DNA of 64,000 nucleotides. Origin: Pyrenula massariospora (lineage: Eukaryota > Ascomycota > Eurotiomycetes > Pyrenulales > Pyrenulaceae). Shown piece after piece: positions 11,161-23,107 of this stretch. Numbering within the stretch: position 1 is the stretch's first letter; each line of letters starts with the position of its first letter. Made by a program: the position numbers and the translations under genes. Below the pieces are notes generated by a model, which worked only from the letters and a program-made list of their open reading frames with translations, was not told the DNA's origin and did no database searches. The stretch lies in the NCBI GenBank assembly GCA_021030905.1, contig JAGFMI010000006.1, positions 372,001-436,000 on the forward strand, written 5' to 3'.

Positions 11161-12570
11161 ATGGCTCAAGCTGAAGATTGTGCCTCGGTACTCGACCAAT
11201 TTATACATGATGTTGCGAACTTGCCGGCGGAGATAACACATATGATGGAAGAAGTTCAAGCGAAGGAGCGAGATATGTCGAAGTACCAAGCGATTATCAA
11301 CCAAAAGGACACAAGCTTGCAAAAGCATGTTAAGGCGCATGGCAGCCTCACTGAACATCCGCGTGAGGCCGAGTATTGTGCGTCGGTGCTTAAGCACCAC
11401 GATATGTGCATCAGTCTACAGGATCAAAAGATCGCACTTAGCGAGAAGGCAGCAAGCATCCTTGATCGGCAGGTCAAGAGACTAGACCTCAAGATACGCG
11501 AGCTACAGAATGCAGAGCTTCTCCCAAATGACAGTTCAATCCCATCGATCTTCAATCGAAAGCCGACGCAGCCTGATTCCATCCGAAACATCTTTGCCCA
11601 ATCTCTCACTGGTCTCGATGGGACTCAAGCGCTCCAGCCATTATCGGGCAACGCTATTCATTCCAACCCAGCCACAAGAACCTTCTCCCAATCCAGTTCT
11701 GCTGTCATCAACAACAGGCTCGCCCAGCTTCAGCAAGCCAACCCCCGCTCGGGGGAAAAACGAGCCTCTGCCCCGGCAACCCCGGCCCCAGCGCAACATC
11801 TCCATCCCTTCACGGGCTCGCACTCTCAACATCAACGCGAATCCTCCGTCGGCAGCGCTATCGACCCAAAACGCCGACGTCTTCAATCCTCTTCCACCAA
11901 CATTCCCCTCCAGTCTTCCAACCTCCGTCAAAGTTCCCTCGGTCCTAGCACCCCCAAAGCGACTACCCCTTCCCGCGCAGGCAGCGTGGGAGCCCGCTCC
12001 GCAACCGGCGCCTCGACCAAAAAGTCGACCACGGGCGGCATCAAAAAGACCTCCGCCGCCCCCCACCAGCAAGTCTCCAAGCTCAAATCCAGCAAACCCT
12101 CCAAACGCTCCTCCTCCGTCTCCGGCACCAGCCTCAACCCCAACTCCGCCGCCTCAGGCTCCACCAAGCGCCGCCAAAACAAAGGCACCTCCCCCGCCGT
12201 CCGTGGCTCCCGCGCCCCCAGCGACTCGGACTCGGCCTCCGTCCTTTCCACGGCATCCTCGTCCGTCATCAACGCCGAGCCCAAGCGCGAACCCTCGGCA
12301 GACGACGACAACGCCCCCGAGCAGGACGAGGAGGACAACCGCAAGTACTGCACCTGCCACGAGGTGTCTTATGGGGACATGGTCGGGTGCGAGAACGACA
12401 GCTGTCCGTACGAGTGGTTCCATCTCAAGTGCGTAGGGCTGGCGAAGCCGCCGGGGGAGGAGGAGAAGTGGTGGTGTCATGAGTGTAGTGAGAAGGGGTT
12501 TCCGGGGCCCGGGGGGAGGCCGTTGGGGAGTGGGACGGTGAAGGCTGCGAAGGAAGTCAGGGGGAGGTGA
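11161..12570 (+). CDS. yng2: ING-family PHD-finger protein, Yng2-type (NuA4 acetyltransferase subunit)
   Basis: A 469-residue single-exon protein starting at the ATG at 11161. The N-terminal ING domain (about residues 5-105) contains [20 protein letters not shown] and [16 protein letters not shown], which resemble yeast Yng2 more than Pho23. A long Ser/Thr/Pro/Lys-rich disordered linker (about 110-390) follows. The C-terminal PHD finger (about 396-445) keeps its C4HC3 ligands: C-T-C, C-ENDS-C, H-LK-C, C-HE-C. The family's PHD finger reads H3K4me3, and Yng2 supports NuA4 acetylation of H4/H2A. The linker is strongly C-ending in codon use, which creates a long proline-rich shadow frame. A basic tail ends the protein. 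The Pho23 alternative (Rpd3L) is less likely. Confidence 0.88.
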   Translation: MAQAEDCASVLDQFIHDVANLPAEITHMMEEVQAKERDMSKYQAIINQKDTSLQKHVKAHGSLTEHPREAEYCASVLKHHDMCISLQDQKIALSEKAASILDRQVKRLDLKIRELQNAELLPNDSSIPSIFNRKPTQPDSIRNIFAQSLTGLDGTQALQPLSGNAIHSNPATRTFSQSSSAVINNRLAQLQQANPRSGEKRASAPATPAPAQHLHPFTGSHSQHQRESSVGSAIDPKRRRLQSSSTNIPLQSSNLRQSSLGPSTPKATTPSRAGSVGARSATGASTKKSTTGGIKKTSAAPHQQVSKLKSSKPSKRSSSVSGTSLNPNSAASGSTKRRQNKGTSPAVRGSRAPSDSDSASVLSTASSSVINAEPKREPSADDDNAPEQDEEDNRKYCTCHEVSYGDMVGCENDSCPYEWFHLKCVGLAKPPGEEEKWWCHECSEKGFPGPGGRPLGSGTVKAAKEVRGR

Positions 12571-13062
12571 TGTGGAGAAAGGGTTCAATTGGTATGATTT
12601 TGGTTGTATTTAAGGATTTCGGGCTGGTATTTAGCAACAAAGATTCCATGTTCTTTCCGGCTCCTAAGAACAGTGAGGTGTAAAGATGTGCTGAAGCTAC
12701 CAACGAGCTTTCTCAGTGCACAGGTCGTTCAGTAGAACAGCCGTGGCTTTAGCAGTATCGGACATTTAAAAAATGACAAGACCTTAAGATATCCAATTCA
12801 AAATTGTCTTTCGTTCCTAAGAATATTTCGCCGCAAAATGCCACTTTGGGGTATCTAGGTGTCTTCGCTCAAATTTCTTTGATCTATACTCAGGAAATGT
12901 GAATATCAAACGCCCTCGCTATGCGATGGTAATCAGATTGCCGCGCCTCCATAACCGCCTCGAGCCCTGCTTAATCAGACACCGTTCTTTTTGTTTGTCC
13001 TGTCTTTCCAAATAGTACAGAGCAAAACAGAATAACCTGCAACAAGTTCAAAGATATGAAAG
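12571..13062. other. Convergent 3' intergenic region
   Basis: 3' flanks of YNG2 and RPC34. I see no coding or repeat signal. Confidence 0.5.
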
Positions 13063-14352
13063 TCAGAAGCCCAGACTTTTGAACCATTCGTCGAAATATT
13101 TGCAATTGTTCGCATTCACCGGACCGTCTTCTTCGCAAAGATCAAAGACAGGACACCGACCGCAGGGTATGTCAGTCAATCCGTTTCCTGGGCCGACTTT
13201 CACTTTCCCTGACCGGCGCTGTGCAACATCTAATTGAGCCTCATCACGATTCATAAGAGATTTATACATTGTAGTGGGTGCCATTGGATTACCGTCTTCA
13301 TCCCAGCCAATGTTAGGCTTCTTAAGTTTATAGAGGCGCTCATCCCAGCATAGAACGTCAAGTAACTGTGATATGTCTTGGCTTCCGAGCGTGATACCAG
13401 AAGTGAGCTCCGAAGTATTGACGATAGTGGTTATCTCGTCCAGGGTTGGATAGCCGGTATATCCTGGTTCATGGCGGCGATAGCGAGCTTTCGGTCTCGA
13501 ATCAACAGCACGATGCCCATCTTCTGTCTTCAGACGCTTGCGGGGAGCTTCTTCTGGATCTAGCGTTTCAAGTACCGAGGCTCGCAGCTCTTCTACTTCT
13601 ACCGTGCTCATTCTCTCTTTCCGCTTTTTTCCGGCGTTGCTGACTTCTGCTGGCTTGTCCTCTTCAATCTTGATCCAGCTCCTTGAAGATACCTCAAGCA
13701 CAATGTAGTTCCCAATTGCTGATACAAAATCTTGGTCCAATTCTCCATCCGTAAACCATGAGCCACCGGCAGCAGTGTCAGAAGGTCTGACATTTTTAAG
13801 AATGTACATCTTACGGCCAGCATGTTTGGCGCTGATGAAGGTTTTCACCAGTCCCTTCTGTAGTAAGATTTTCAGAGCCTTCTGTATTTTCTGCTGGTGT
13901 ATGTTCGTCTGAAATTTGATGTGTCCGCTCCATATCCCAGAGTTACCAGCTGACTCAATGGTCTGATAAATCAGAGTTTCTTCCCTACTGCTCAAGAGAT
14001 TGTACCTAAATTTTTAGTTAGATGATCACTTTGAATCTGCGCGATGACTGAAGCTTTACTTTTCAGCGTTTTCTCGGGGAACGACCTTCCAGGCAATCCG
14101 CTTTTCAGGTGTTTGATGTATCTTGAGCAGCCTTTGATCCACCAGGTGCTGGACCACCTCCATAAGCACCTTGAGGTCATTTGTTGGGATGACATTGGAT
14201 TCAACGAGCTCCTCCTGGAAGATCAGATCATCAGAGTCAAAGGTATTGCTGCAGTGGTTATAGAGGCTGTCAGCCAACGACTTGGTCTGAGAGGTAATCT
14301 TGGGTTTTGACGGCCCCGGAGTGGGAGAGGCCGTCGAAGTTTTGGGAGGCAT
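13063..14352 (-). CDS. RPC34: RNA polymerase III subunit RPC34 (RPC6/RPC39)
   Basis: Two exons: 14352-14060 and 14005-13063, with a 54-nt intron; the joint reads ENAEK-YNLLSSREE and yields 411 residues. Two tandem winged-helix regions are evident: SLADSLYNHC..LVDQRLLKI and ETLIYQTIESAGNSGIW..KALKILLQKGLVKTF, the latter leading to the typical VKS-like GRKMYIL. The C-terminus has CGRCPVFDLC and a final NNCKYFDEWF, the four cysteines that bind an iron-sulfur cluster in this family. RPC34 forms the RPC82/34/31 subcomplex that contacts TFIIIB and opens Pol III promoters. An acidic/basic insertion around residues 220-275 carries a likely nuclear signal (KKRKER). It is divergent from STI1 across 348 bp. 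Confidence 0.93.
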
Positions 14353-14700
14353 GTTGGCAATGATAGAAGGCTTCGAGTCCGCAGACCAAAGCCAGTTTTT
14401 GTCACCGTCTCGGTAAAAGGAAGAACTGTGTCATGTTTGCGCTTGCAAAGTCTGAAGCGCAGCGTGAAATTAATAGGGTTTTTGTCGTATTGTGAGTCTT
14501 CAAAATTCACTGCGGGGTGCCAAGGCCGCCCACATTGGAGCTTCGCCCTTGTGGCCTGTGCTTTTTGGAGGAAGCTTCCAGACGCTTTTATGTCTGCCTT
14601 TCTTCCATAACTGCCTTGCTTTTACTCCCTCCGCTAGCTGTATCTCTGTCTCTCAGTTCAAAGACAACGGGTAATCCAGAGCTTCATAACTTGCTCGACA
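14353..14700. promoter_or_regulatory. Bidirectional promoter RPC34 / STI1
   Basis: A 348-bp divergent spacer. It includes a heat-shock-element-like block (listed separately) near STI1. Short ORFs crossing it have no family-like content. Confidence 0.5.
14570..14583. promoter_or_regulatory. Candidate heat shock element upstream of STI1
   Basis: The sequence GGAAGCTTCCAGAC contains alternating 5-bp units GAA-nn-TTC-nn-GAc, two perfect and one with a single mismatch, about 120 bp before the STI1 ATG. STI1 is a known Hsf1 target in yeast. That this site is used is an inference. Confidence 0.4.
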
Positions 14701-16549
14701 ATGGCGGACGCTCTCAAAGCCGAGGGTAACAAGGCATTTGCCGCTAAAGATTTTCCTTTAGCTATGTGAGCTAGCTTTACCGTGCCTTGAGTGAACTGTT
14801 CAGCTGACGCTGAGGGCAGTGAAAAATTCACCCAGGCAATTGAACTCGATCCTAGCAATCATGTCCTTTACTCAAACCGATCAGGTGCTCATGCCTCCCT
14901 AAAACATTACCAGGAAGCGTTAGACGATGCGAACAAGACCACTGAAATCAAATCTGACTGGGCAAAAGGATGGGGAAGAAAGGGCTCGGCGTTACACGGT
15001 CTGTCAAAACTTGAAGAGGCGAAGGAGGCGTTTGAAAAAGCGCTTGAGCTTGAACCTACGAACGCCCAAGCGAAGTCTGGTCTCGAGAGCGTGCAAAGGT
15101 CGCTTGACACGGAAGGTGGTGCCGGCGGCGATCCATTAGGCGGCCTAGGCAATATGTTCAATGACCCACAGCTATTCCAAAAGCTTGCGAACAGTCCTAA
15201 AACTTCTCATCTCCTTGGAAACCCTCAGTTCATGGCCAAGCTCCAGAACCTTCGTCAGAATCCTAAGGATATTGGGATGGCGTTCCAAGATCCCCAGATG
15301 CTACAGGTTCTTAGTGTGCTGATGGGCATTGACATGTCGTTTGGACAACCTCCAGAAGGAGCGGCGTCCGATACCGCCGCGCCGCGAGAGCCGGAAGAAG
15401 ACGTTCCTATGCCAGACGCGCGTCCGCAGTCCCGACCGCCTCCACCCAAGAAGGAGCCTACTCCTGAACCTGAACCGGAGCCTGAAGATGAAGAGGCACT
15501 TGCCAAGAAAAAAGCTAAAGAAGAAGCGGACGCAGAGAAGAAGCTCGGGACGGAAAGTTACAAGAAGCGGCAATTTGACGATGCTATTCAGCATTACACC
15601 AAAGCTTGGGAAACACACAAGGATATCACGTACTTGACCAATCGAAGTGCGGCCGAGTTTGAGAAGGGAGACTATGAAGGATCCATCAAGTCTTGTGAAG
15701 AAGCTATCTCGGAAGGTCGTCTAGTCCTCGCTGACTTCAAGCTTATTGCTAAGTACGTTCAAATTTCGCCGAGCATTTGTAAGTTTAATCTGATTATAGT
15801 CTAGGGCATTCGGACGCATTGGATCATCCTACGAGAAAATGGGTGATCTATCTAAAGCGATTGAGAACTATCAGAAATCACTCACGGAGCATCGGACGCC
15901 GGATGTTTTGGCGAAATTCAAGGCTGCCGAGAAAGCGAAAATCAAAGCAGACAAAGATGCCTACATCAGCACAGAGGAAGCCGAGAAAGCTCGTGAGCTT
16001 GGCAATGAAAAATTTAAAGAGGCAGACTGGCCTGGTGCCGTCGAAGCGTATTCTGAGATGACCAAACGCGCGCCAGAGGACCCAAGAGGCTACAGCAACC
16101 GTGCCGCGGCCCTCATTAAATTGATGTCGTTTCCTGGCGCCATCCAAGACTGCGATGAAGCAATCCAGCGAGACCCCAAATTTATCCGAGCCTATCTGCG
16201 GAAAGCCCAGGCTCTTTTCGGTATGAAAGAGTATAACAAGTGCATGGATGTCTGCACAGAAGCCCTTGAGAATGATGATGGCAAAAATACCCGAGAGATT
16301 GAGCAACAGCAACAAAAGGCCCTTGAAGCCCAATACTCGGCTCGGGCGGGGGAGACGGAAGAACAGACGACAGAACGAATCCAGCGAGACCCAGAGATCA
16401 TGTCTATACTGCAAGATCCGGTCATGCAGAGCATTCTCCAGCAGGCGAAAGACAATCCTCAGGCGTTGCAAGAGCATATGAAGAATCCTACCATCGCCAC
16501 TCGTATCAGAAAGCTCATCTCCAGTGGGGTGATCCGGATGGGCAGGTAG
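14701..16549 (+). CDS. STI1: Hsp70-Hsp90 co-chaperone Sti1/Hop
   Basis: Three exons: 14701-14765, 14820-15752 and 15805-16549; the joints read FPLAIEKFTQAIELDP and LIAKAFGRIGSSYEKM, giving 580 residues. The domain order is standard: TPR1 (about 1-110), DP1 (about 125-195: DPLGGLGNMFNDPQL..NPQFMAKLQNL), a Pro/Glu-rich linker, TPR2A and TPR2B (about 250-500) and a C-terminal DP2 (IMQDP-like LQDPVMQSILQQAK..NPTIATRIRKLI). TPR1/TPR2B bind the Hsp70 EEVD tail, TPR2A that of Hsp90, moving clients between the two in the cytosol. The first exon holds just 65 coding bases; the true start is recognised by MADALKAEGNKAF. A heat-shock-like element lies upstream. Confidence 0.96.
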
Positions 16550-17399
16550 AGCTGGTCGCTTCTCAGGCGCTTGCTAGCTATGCAGCTGCATCTAATTTGA
16601 GGTGATTTGTTACAAGAGTGGCCGCAATGAAGGGGCGCAAATAGTGCTTAGTGTACCCTTGACGTACATGAATGCACGACGTGTAGATAGTGAAGGGCGA
16701 AAACTTTTGCATTTAGCGGCAATGAAAGCGTAAAGAAATTGTGTCTTAAATCCTACTCTTGTTTCATCTGCGACAGTAAAAATTTCACGCATCCATTATT
16801 GCGTCAGGCTCTGGAGGCCCGGGGTTGCTCGGGCTATTGGCCGCTAGAAGATCGGCCGCCAGGATGTAGGGAAGCGAAAGAAGCTCTTTTTCCTAGCCTA
16901 ACTTCACCGGCGTCGGTTCAGAACACTGTTCCTGTAGAATTGCATATGGACTAGAAAAGCGTGAGCACGGAGGGGGAAGGACAGCTTCACAAACCATTTC
17001 GACAACTCTCGACTCATAGCATGGTAAAGTATAGGTCGGCAGAGCAGGTTTTTCTGACCCGCCGTTTGATCAGGCTTGGGCGCGCTTGTGAGGGCTAGAA
17101 GGCAGCCGGGCAGGTTGAACCAGCTCGACAGGGGTGCTGCAGCTCTTTCTTCTCCACCTTCGCCAATTCCAGGTCTTGGCTCCGTCTCCAATCTTCCCCG
17201 GCCGATCTACGCAACAAATCAATCTACGGTACCCCCAGCCTTCGGCTTGTCACAATTGGCAAGCTTATCTCTTTCTGCTCTCCTTTCTTGTTGCATTTGT
17301 TTCGATTCTCCTGTCACTGCACAGAGAACAACGCTTCCACCTCTGCATCACAAGACGCAATAGCTGCGCAGCAAGCGCTGCCAGCTTCCCGCTGCCGAG
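16550..17399. other. Intergenic region before the tricalbin gene
   Basis: Both flanking genes point right, so this is STI1 3' flank followed by the tricalbin promoter. A pyrimidine-rich stretch at about 17265-17330 looks like leader sequence. Overlapping ORFs (16904-17363) show no family features. Confidence 0.5.
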
Positions 17400-20300
17400 A
17401 TGCTCTCCTCACCCGTCAAACAGGTCAACGAGCTCAAGCAGCAAGGAGCTGCTGAGGCTGCCCGAGATCCAAACTCCAATGTCACCGCCGACGATGCCGA
17501 AAAGACCATCATAGACGAGACAAAAAAGGCTGGTGGAGCTGCCTATCAATTTGATCCAAACGCATCCCCGGAAGAGAAAGCAGCCCAGATCCGATCAGTA
17601 TGTATCTTCGAGCTTTCGACATCCCATTGTCTAACGCTTCCGGTGAAAGAACGTTCCAGCCGGCTTCCATCACGAGAGAAAACCAAAAGGAGTTGGTATC
17701 GCAACTGACCTAGTGAGCTTCAATTGGTTCCCGTTCTCCCACACTCCACTGACCGTAATCTAGGACGATGGAACGCCCGATCAATACGACCTCCCTCCAC
17801 CGAGCAAAGAGGGGGCCATTGACACAGCCTCCGTCACCGGGTCTACGAAACAAGCAAATGGGCAATTAACCGACGACGAGCGTTGGGCTCGCAATCGAGT
17901 TGGATGGGCTCCTCGATTTGGCAATGGCGATCCAAAAGATGACGAAGGAGAAACCCTCCTTGAACATCAGACGTTCCTCGAGGGGAGGCTAGATGACAAA
18001 TTCTTTGGAGACTGGTACCACAACACTGCTATCATAATATTTGCATGCCTTTCCTCATGGGTCATTGCATTGCTTGGTGGAGGCTTGGGATGGCTCTTCA
18101 TCGTCACGGCTGTCTGTGCAACATATTACCGAACATCAATACGGCGAGTCAGACGCAACTTTCGGGACGACGTAAACCGCGAAATGGCCAAGACAAAACT
18201 TGAGAACGACACTGAGAGCCTTGAGTGGATCAACAGTTTCCTTGTCAAGTTCTGGCCAATCTACCAATCCGTACTCTGTGACACGATTATTCAATCCGTT
18301 GATCAGATCCTCAGCACTTCGACTCCTGCGTTTCTCGACAGCTTACGGATGAAGACTTTCATTCTAGGCACGAAGCCCCCTCGGCTCGACCACGTCAAAA
18401 CATATCCCAAAGCTGAAGATGATACCGTGCTAATGGATTGGAAATTCAGCTTTACTCCCAATGACACCATGGATCTGACAGCGAGACAGTTGAAAAACAA
18501 AATCAACCCTAAAGTCGTCCTCGAAGTTCGTATTGGCAAAGCCATGATCAGCAAGGGTCTCGATGTAATTGTAGAAGATTTTGCCTTCTCTGGTCTGATG
18601 AGGGTTAAGGTCAAACTTCAAATACCATTTCCGCATATTGAAAAGGTGGAGATCTGCTTCCTGGACCGACCAGAAATCGACTACGTGTGCAAACCGCTGG
18701 GTGGTGATATGTTGGGCTTCGACATCAACTTTATACCAGGGTTGGAGAGTTTTATCAAAGAGATGATCCACAGCAATTTGCAGCCGATCATGTACGATCC
18801 GAATGTCTTTCCCATCGAAATTGCAAAGATGCTAGCTGGAAATCCAGTCGATCTCGCAATTGGAGTTGTCGCAGTCACACTCCACGGTGCTAATGGCCTT
18901 CGAAATCCCGACAAATTCTCTGGAACTCCCGATCCTTATGTTGCGCTCTCTCTAAACAGCAAGGATACTCTCGACAAAACTAAGACAGTTCCTGAAAATG
19001 CGAATCCGCGCTGGAATGAGACAAAGTATATCATCATCACCAACCTGACAGATGCCCTTACGCTACAGGTTTTTGATTACAACGAATACCGCAAGGACAA
19101 GGAGCTTGGCACCGCAACTTTCGCTTTGGACCAATTAGAGCAGGAAGATGAGCACGAAAATTTACAATTGGAAGTGATGGCCAACGGGAAAGCCCGAGGC
19201 GTCATCCAGGCTGATGTGCGATTCTTCCCCGTATTGAAAGGCGAGAAAGCTGCTGATGGCACTGATCTGCCTGCCCCGGAATCCAATACTGGAATTGCAA
19301 GAATCACTGTTGAGCAAGCCAAAGACCTTGACGGAACGAAGAGCTTGGTAGGAAAGCTGAATCCGTACGGAGTCTTACTCCTGAACGGGAAAGAGATTCA
19401 TATCACTCAAAAACTGAAACACACCAATAATCCCATATTCCCGAATCCATCAAAAGAGGTCCTGATAACGGATCGCAAAAAGGCACGTGTCGGGCTTGTC
19501 ATCAAAGATGATCGTGACATCGCGACAGATCCGATACTTGGTACTTATCAAATCAAAGTCGATGACATGCTCCACTTGATCGAAAAGGGACAGGAATGGT
19601 TCCAACTCGCGGGTGCCAAGACGGGTCGCGCGAAATTGACCTTAGACTGGAAGCCAGTTGCTCTCAAAGGCGCTTTAGGTACATCTGGAGGCTACTTGAC
19701 ACCGATTGGCGTCGTTCGAATTCATTTCCAGAGCGCTAAAGATCTACGCAACCTTGAGACCATTGGCAAGTCCGACCCGTATGGCCGTGTGCTTCTGTCT
19801 GGTATCGAAAAGGGTCGAACGGTGACCTTTCAAAATAATCTTAATCCTGACTGGGACGAGGTCATCTATGTACCGGTTCATTCATCACGAGAGAAGCTCA
19901 CGCTGGAAGTTATGGACTCTGAGAACCTTGGAAAAGACAGATCCTTGGGCTCGATTGAAATCCCCGTAGCAGAATACGTCCATGAAGATGAAGAGGGCGG
20001 CTTTGCCGTAGATGACAAGAAGACACAGAGAGCAGAAGGACTACGAATTGGCAGTAGAGGCACCCCCAAAGGAACGCTCAATTTCACTATAGCTTTCTAT
20101 CCGACGCTGAATGTGATCGATCCTGAGGAAGAGGAAGAGGAACGTAAGGCACAGGCAGCAATGGATGACCAAGGTCGACCTTCGATAAATGGAGTCCGTC
20201 CTAGCATGGACAATGGGTCTAAGAAGAGCGTAGAAATCAATGGAGCCAAAAAGAGTATGGACACCCGTGGCAGCTTCAGTACGCCGAGAAAGGTTAGCGA

Positions 20301-22186
20301 TGCAGCAAGGGGCACGATTGATACCAGCTTAGCGAACCGCGCGTCTATCGAGGCAAATTCTCAAGGTCCAACGTCCCCTACATCGCCAACGTCAACCTTC
20401 ATGTCAGCTAAGAAACCGCCAAAGATCCGCATTGAGGCAGATGACCTCAGCAATTACGGTGAGTAACTACCTATCCTCCACAACCATTATCAGGCTAACT
20501 TTTGCAGAATCTGGCCTCATCGTTTTCCGCATCATTGAGGGCAATCTTGCGCACTCTAACGTTAAGCTTGAAGTCGTAATGGATGATATGGTTTTCCCTT
20601 CGTACAGCTCTGCCCGAACTCGCTCTCGAAACCATAAGTTTGGGGAAACAGGCGATGCTATGGTCCGGGAGCTCGATGTCTCGAAGATTACGCTACGACT
20701 TGTAGAGAAGAGTGATAACAAAGGTGAAGGCGATCAAGACCACGTAATGGCAAAATTGTCCGGGCCTACAATGCAGACTCTCCAGCAATGTCTATACAAA
20801 GACACAACACTAACTGTCCGCGGAAATGATGGCTCAACAAGCACAATCGTGGTCAACATGAGATATCTACCAGTCAAGATGCAACTCGATCCTAGCGAAA
20901 GTATCAACAATATGGGTACACTCCGTGTTGACGTTCTTGATGCAGCCGACCTCCCTGCCGCAGACCGCAACGGATATAGTGATCCGTACTGCAAATTCAA
21001 GCTCAACGGCAAAGAAGTTTTCAAGACCAAAACGCAGAAGAAGACTCTACATCCCGCGTGGAACGAGTTCTTCGAAGTGCCAGTCAAGTCTCGTACGGCA
21101 GCTAACTTCAAATGTGATGTCTACGACTGGGACTTTGGAGACAAGGCAGATCATCTGGGAACGGCAGCAATCAATCTGGAGATCCTAGACCCCTTCCAAC
21201 CCCAAGAACTCGCCTACGCCCTTGACGGTAAGTCAGGCACCATTCGCCTGAAAATGCTCTTCAAGCCCGACTACGTGACCCGTTCGCGTCAAGGCTCCTC
21301 AACCTTCTCCGGCACCTTCGCCCCCGCAGGCAAAGTCGTCGGCGCCCCAGTCAAAGGCGTCGGCATGGTCGGCGGCGGCGTGGCCAAAGGCGCCTCATTC
21401 CTCAAACGCGGCATCACCGGCGGTAGGAAGGACAAAGGCAACCGAGACAGCACCGCACATGAAGCCAACAATTTCGCCGCCGCAGACGGCCTGTCTACTT
21501 CAGCAAATGGCACGCCCTCAGTCACGCCCTCCCGCGCACCCACGCTGACAGAAACTTCCCCACCGCCCGGCACGCCGACCCCGCCACCGCACAACCGCAC
21601 CCGCTCCTTTGCGTCCTCGACCGGCGGCGGCGGCGGCGGCGGCACACCCTCCAAACCGGGCGAGGCGGGCACCGCACACTTCACCATCCTGACCGCCATG
21701 GGCTACCCGCCCAGCGCAAACGTCCGCGTCTACGTCAAGCAGGTCACCCCCAAGGGCGCGAAGGAAGTGTACCACACCAAGTCCGTCAAATCGGGTTCCG
21801 GGCTCGTTGACTTTGGGGACCACGAGAGCTTCAAGGTCGACAAGGTCGGCGCGGACACGCAGTTCCAGGTCCAGGTGCGGGACCACGGGATGTTTGGGAG
21901 CGGGGATGAGTTGGGGGAGGGGGCTGTGTTTGTGGATGATCAGGGGACCGGGGGTGGGGAGAAGACGGTTAAGGTTGGTAGCGGGACGGTGGTGCTGAGG
22001 GCGGGGTTTAGTTCCGGGCCGCAGGAGAGTGCGAGTGCGGGTGCGGGTGGTGGTGGTGGGATGGGGGCGTTGTTGCGGCCGACGACGAGCGGGAGGGATA
22101 GTCCGGATTCGAGGAGGAAGTCGAGGAGCTTTTTGAGTAAGAGGGATCGGGATGTGAGTGGGAAGAGTGTGCCGGCGGCGAGTTGA
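17400..22186 (+). CDS. tcb: Tricalbin: SMP and C2-domain ER-plasma membrane tether
   Basis: Four exons: 17400-17597, 17650-17712, 17764-20458 and 20508-22186; total 1544 residues. Exon 2 codes just 21 residues (NVPAGFHHERKPKGVGIATDL minus the last) and is recognised because it restores frame into DDGTPDQYDLPPP; its intron has a CTAAC branch site. Order: disordered N-terminus, membrane hairpin (about 174-209, IIIFACLSSWVIALLGGGLGW), SMP lipid-transfer domain (about 230-430, start ESLEWINSFLVKFWPIY), then C2 domains: GVVAVTLHGANGL, GIARITVEQAKDL, VVRIHFQSAKDL, a divergent one after SGLIVFRI, and LRVDVLDAADLPA. Three keep SDPY/TPDPY calcium-loop motifs. The C-terminal 250 residues are Gly/Pro/Ser-rich plus a last globular part. 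Tricalbins anchor cortical ER and move lipids. Which yeast paralogue it matches (Tcb1-3) is open. Confidence 0.93.
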
Positions 22187-23043
22187 CGAGGGGGTTAGGG
22201 GTGAAGGCAATGGCTGAGGGCAGTGGAGAGGGGAATCATGAGAATGTGATTCCAGAGAAAAATGGGAGATGATCGTGGGTATTTTCGACGTCGGAGGAAA
22301 TTCCTTGGTTATCACGGCCCCGGAGGACTACAATAACTGGATTACGGGCCACTCTAGGCCGACGTCTCAGGGCTTTTTACGGAAACATGGTTGAGCAGTA
22401 AATATTCGGGATACGAGAGCGATGGAGTGCGGTATGGACCTACTTACTTACCTACCTACCTACCTGCCCATGACTTTGGGTCTGCGACTTGCGATGCAGC
22501 ACGTTGAACATTGTCTAGTTGGTCGTACCTAATATACCCTTGTTATTATTAGCATTTCCAGTAGCTCGCCATATAAGCCAATGTAGGCTGGTAAGCATAA
22601 CTAGCACGACTTGCAAGGAGCGTTCCTCTATCGACGCAGCTAATGTTTACCATGGATCAAGATGCTCACACATCATTCTGGTTGTGTTGGTGAGGGATGC
22701 CGATGTCAAGGTTCTAATCCTTGGCCACCGTCTTCGACCTCTTGACAGGATTTTGGAGCCTTGAAACGGCTTTCAGTACAAATCTAAAAACCAGGATTGG
22801 ATGGTCTGAATGAGGTAGCCGAGCAGGTCTGGAAACGGGAATAGGGTATCTATCGAGACCATCAAAATAAGGGAAGGTCTTCGCCATCTTGTCCGAGTCA
22901 TGCGAAAATTTACTCTGCCTAAATATCATCATGCATAAATTGCAGAGAAGAACGGATATTGCCATCGTTTGTGGAGATTACACAAGTTGTCGCCCCTGGA
23001 GATGGGGAGTTAGTGGCTCTCAGCGCACGTGTTCCCGAGAGCT
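22187..23043. other. Intergenic region left of the transposon
   Basis: GC content is normal right up to the target duplication. It contains a short tetranucleotide repeat (listed separately) and no convincing gene. Confidence 0.5.
22441..22465. repeat. Tetranucleotide microsatellite (TACT)2(TACC)4
   Basis: Two TACT units run into four TACC units with no interruption, about 255 bp after the tricalbin stop. Confidence 0.85.
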
Positions 23044-23051
23044 ATCAGGAA
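23044..23051. repeat. 8-bp target site duplication, left copy
   Basis: ATCAGGAA directly precedes the left terminal repeat and is repeated exactly after the right one. Eight bases with T at position 2 and A at position 7 match the nTnnnnAn target preference of hAT transposons. Confidence 0.9.
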
Positions 23052-23066
23052 CAGACTGGGCAACGG
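23052..23066 (+). repeat. Left terminal inverted repeat of the hAT element
   Basis: CAGACTGGGCAACGG matches the right end 15/15 in inverted orientation. Further in, both ends share a TACCCGCGGG block offset by a few bases. Confidence 0.92.
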
Positions 23067-23080
23067 TAAATCTACCCGCG

Positions 23081-23107
23081 GGGGATCCCGCAGTATGCGG
23101 GATTTAC
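23081..23107. repeat. Left subterminal GCGGG motif cluster
   Basis: GC-rich CCCGCGGG, CCCGC and GCGGG units lie within 55 bp of the left end. They pair in sense with the cluster at the right end and are probably transposase-binding sites; the function is inferred from other hAT elements. Confidence 0.55.

Noticed and set aside
11510-12436. 308-codon proline-rich ORF
   Set aside because: It is a shadow frame of the C-ending codons in the YNG2 linker; the YNG2 frame has the ING and PHD domains.
21518-22315. 265-codon minus-strand ORF
   Set aside because: Antisense to the GC-rich 3' end of the tricalbin gene; Pro/Arg/Thr-rich with no features.
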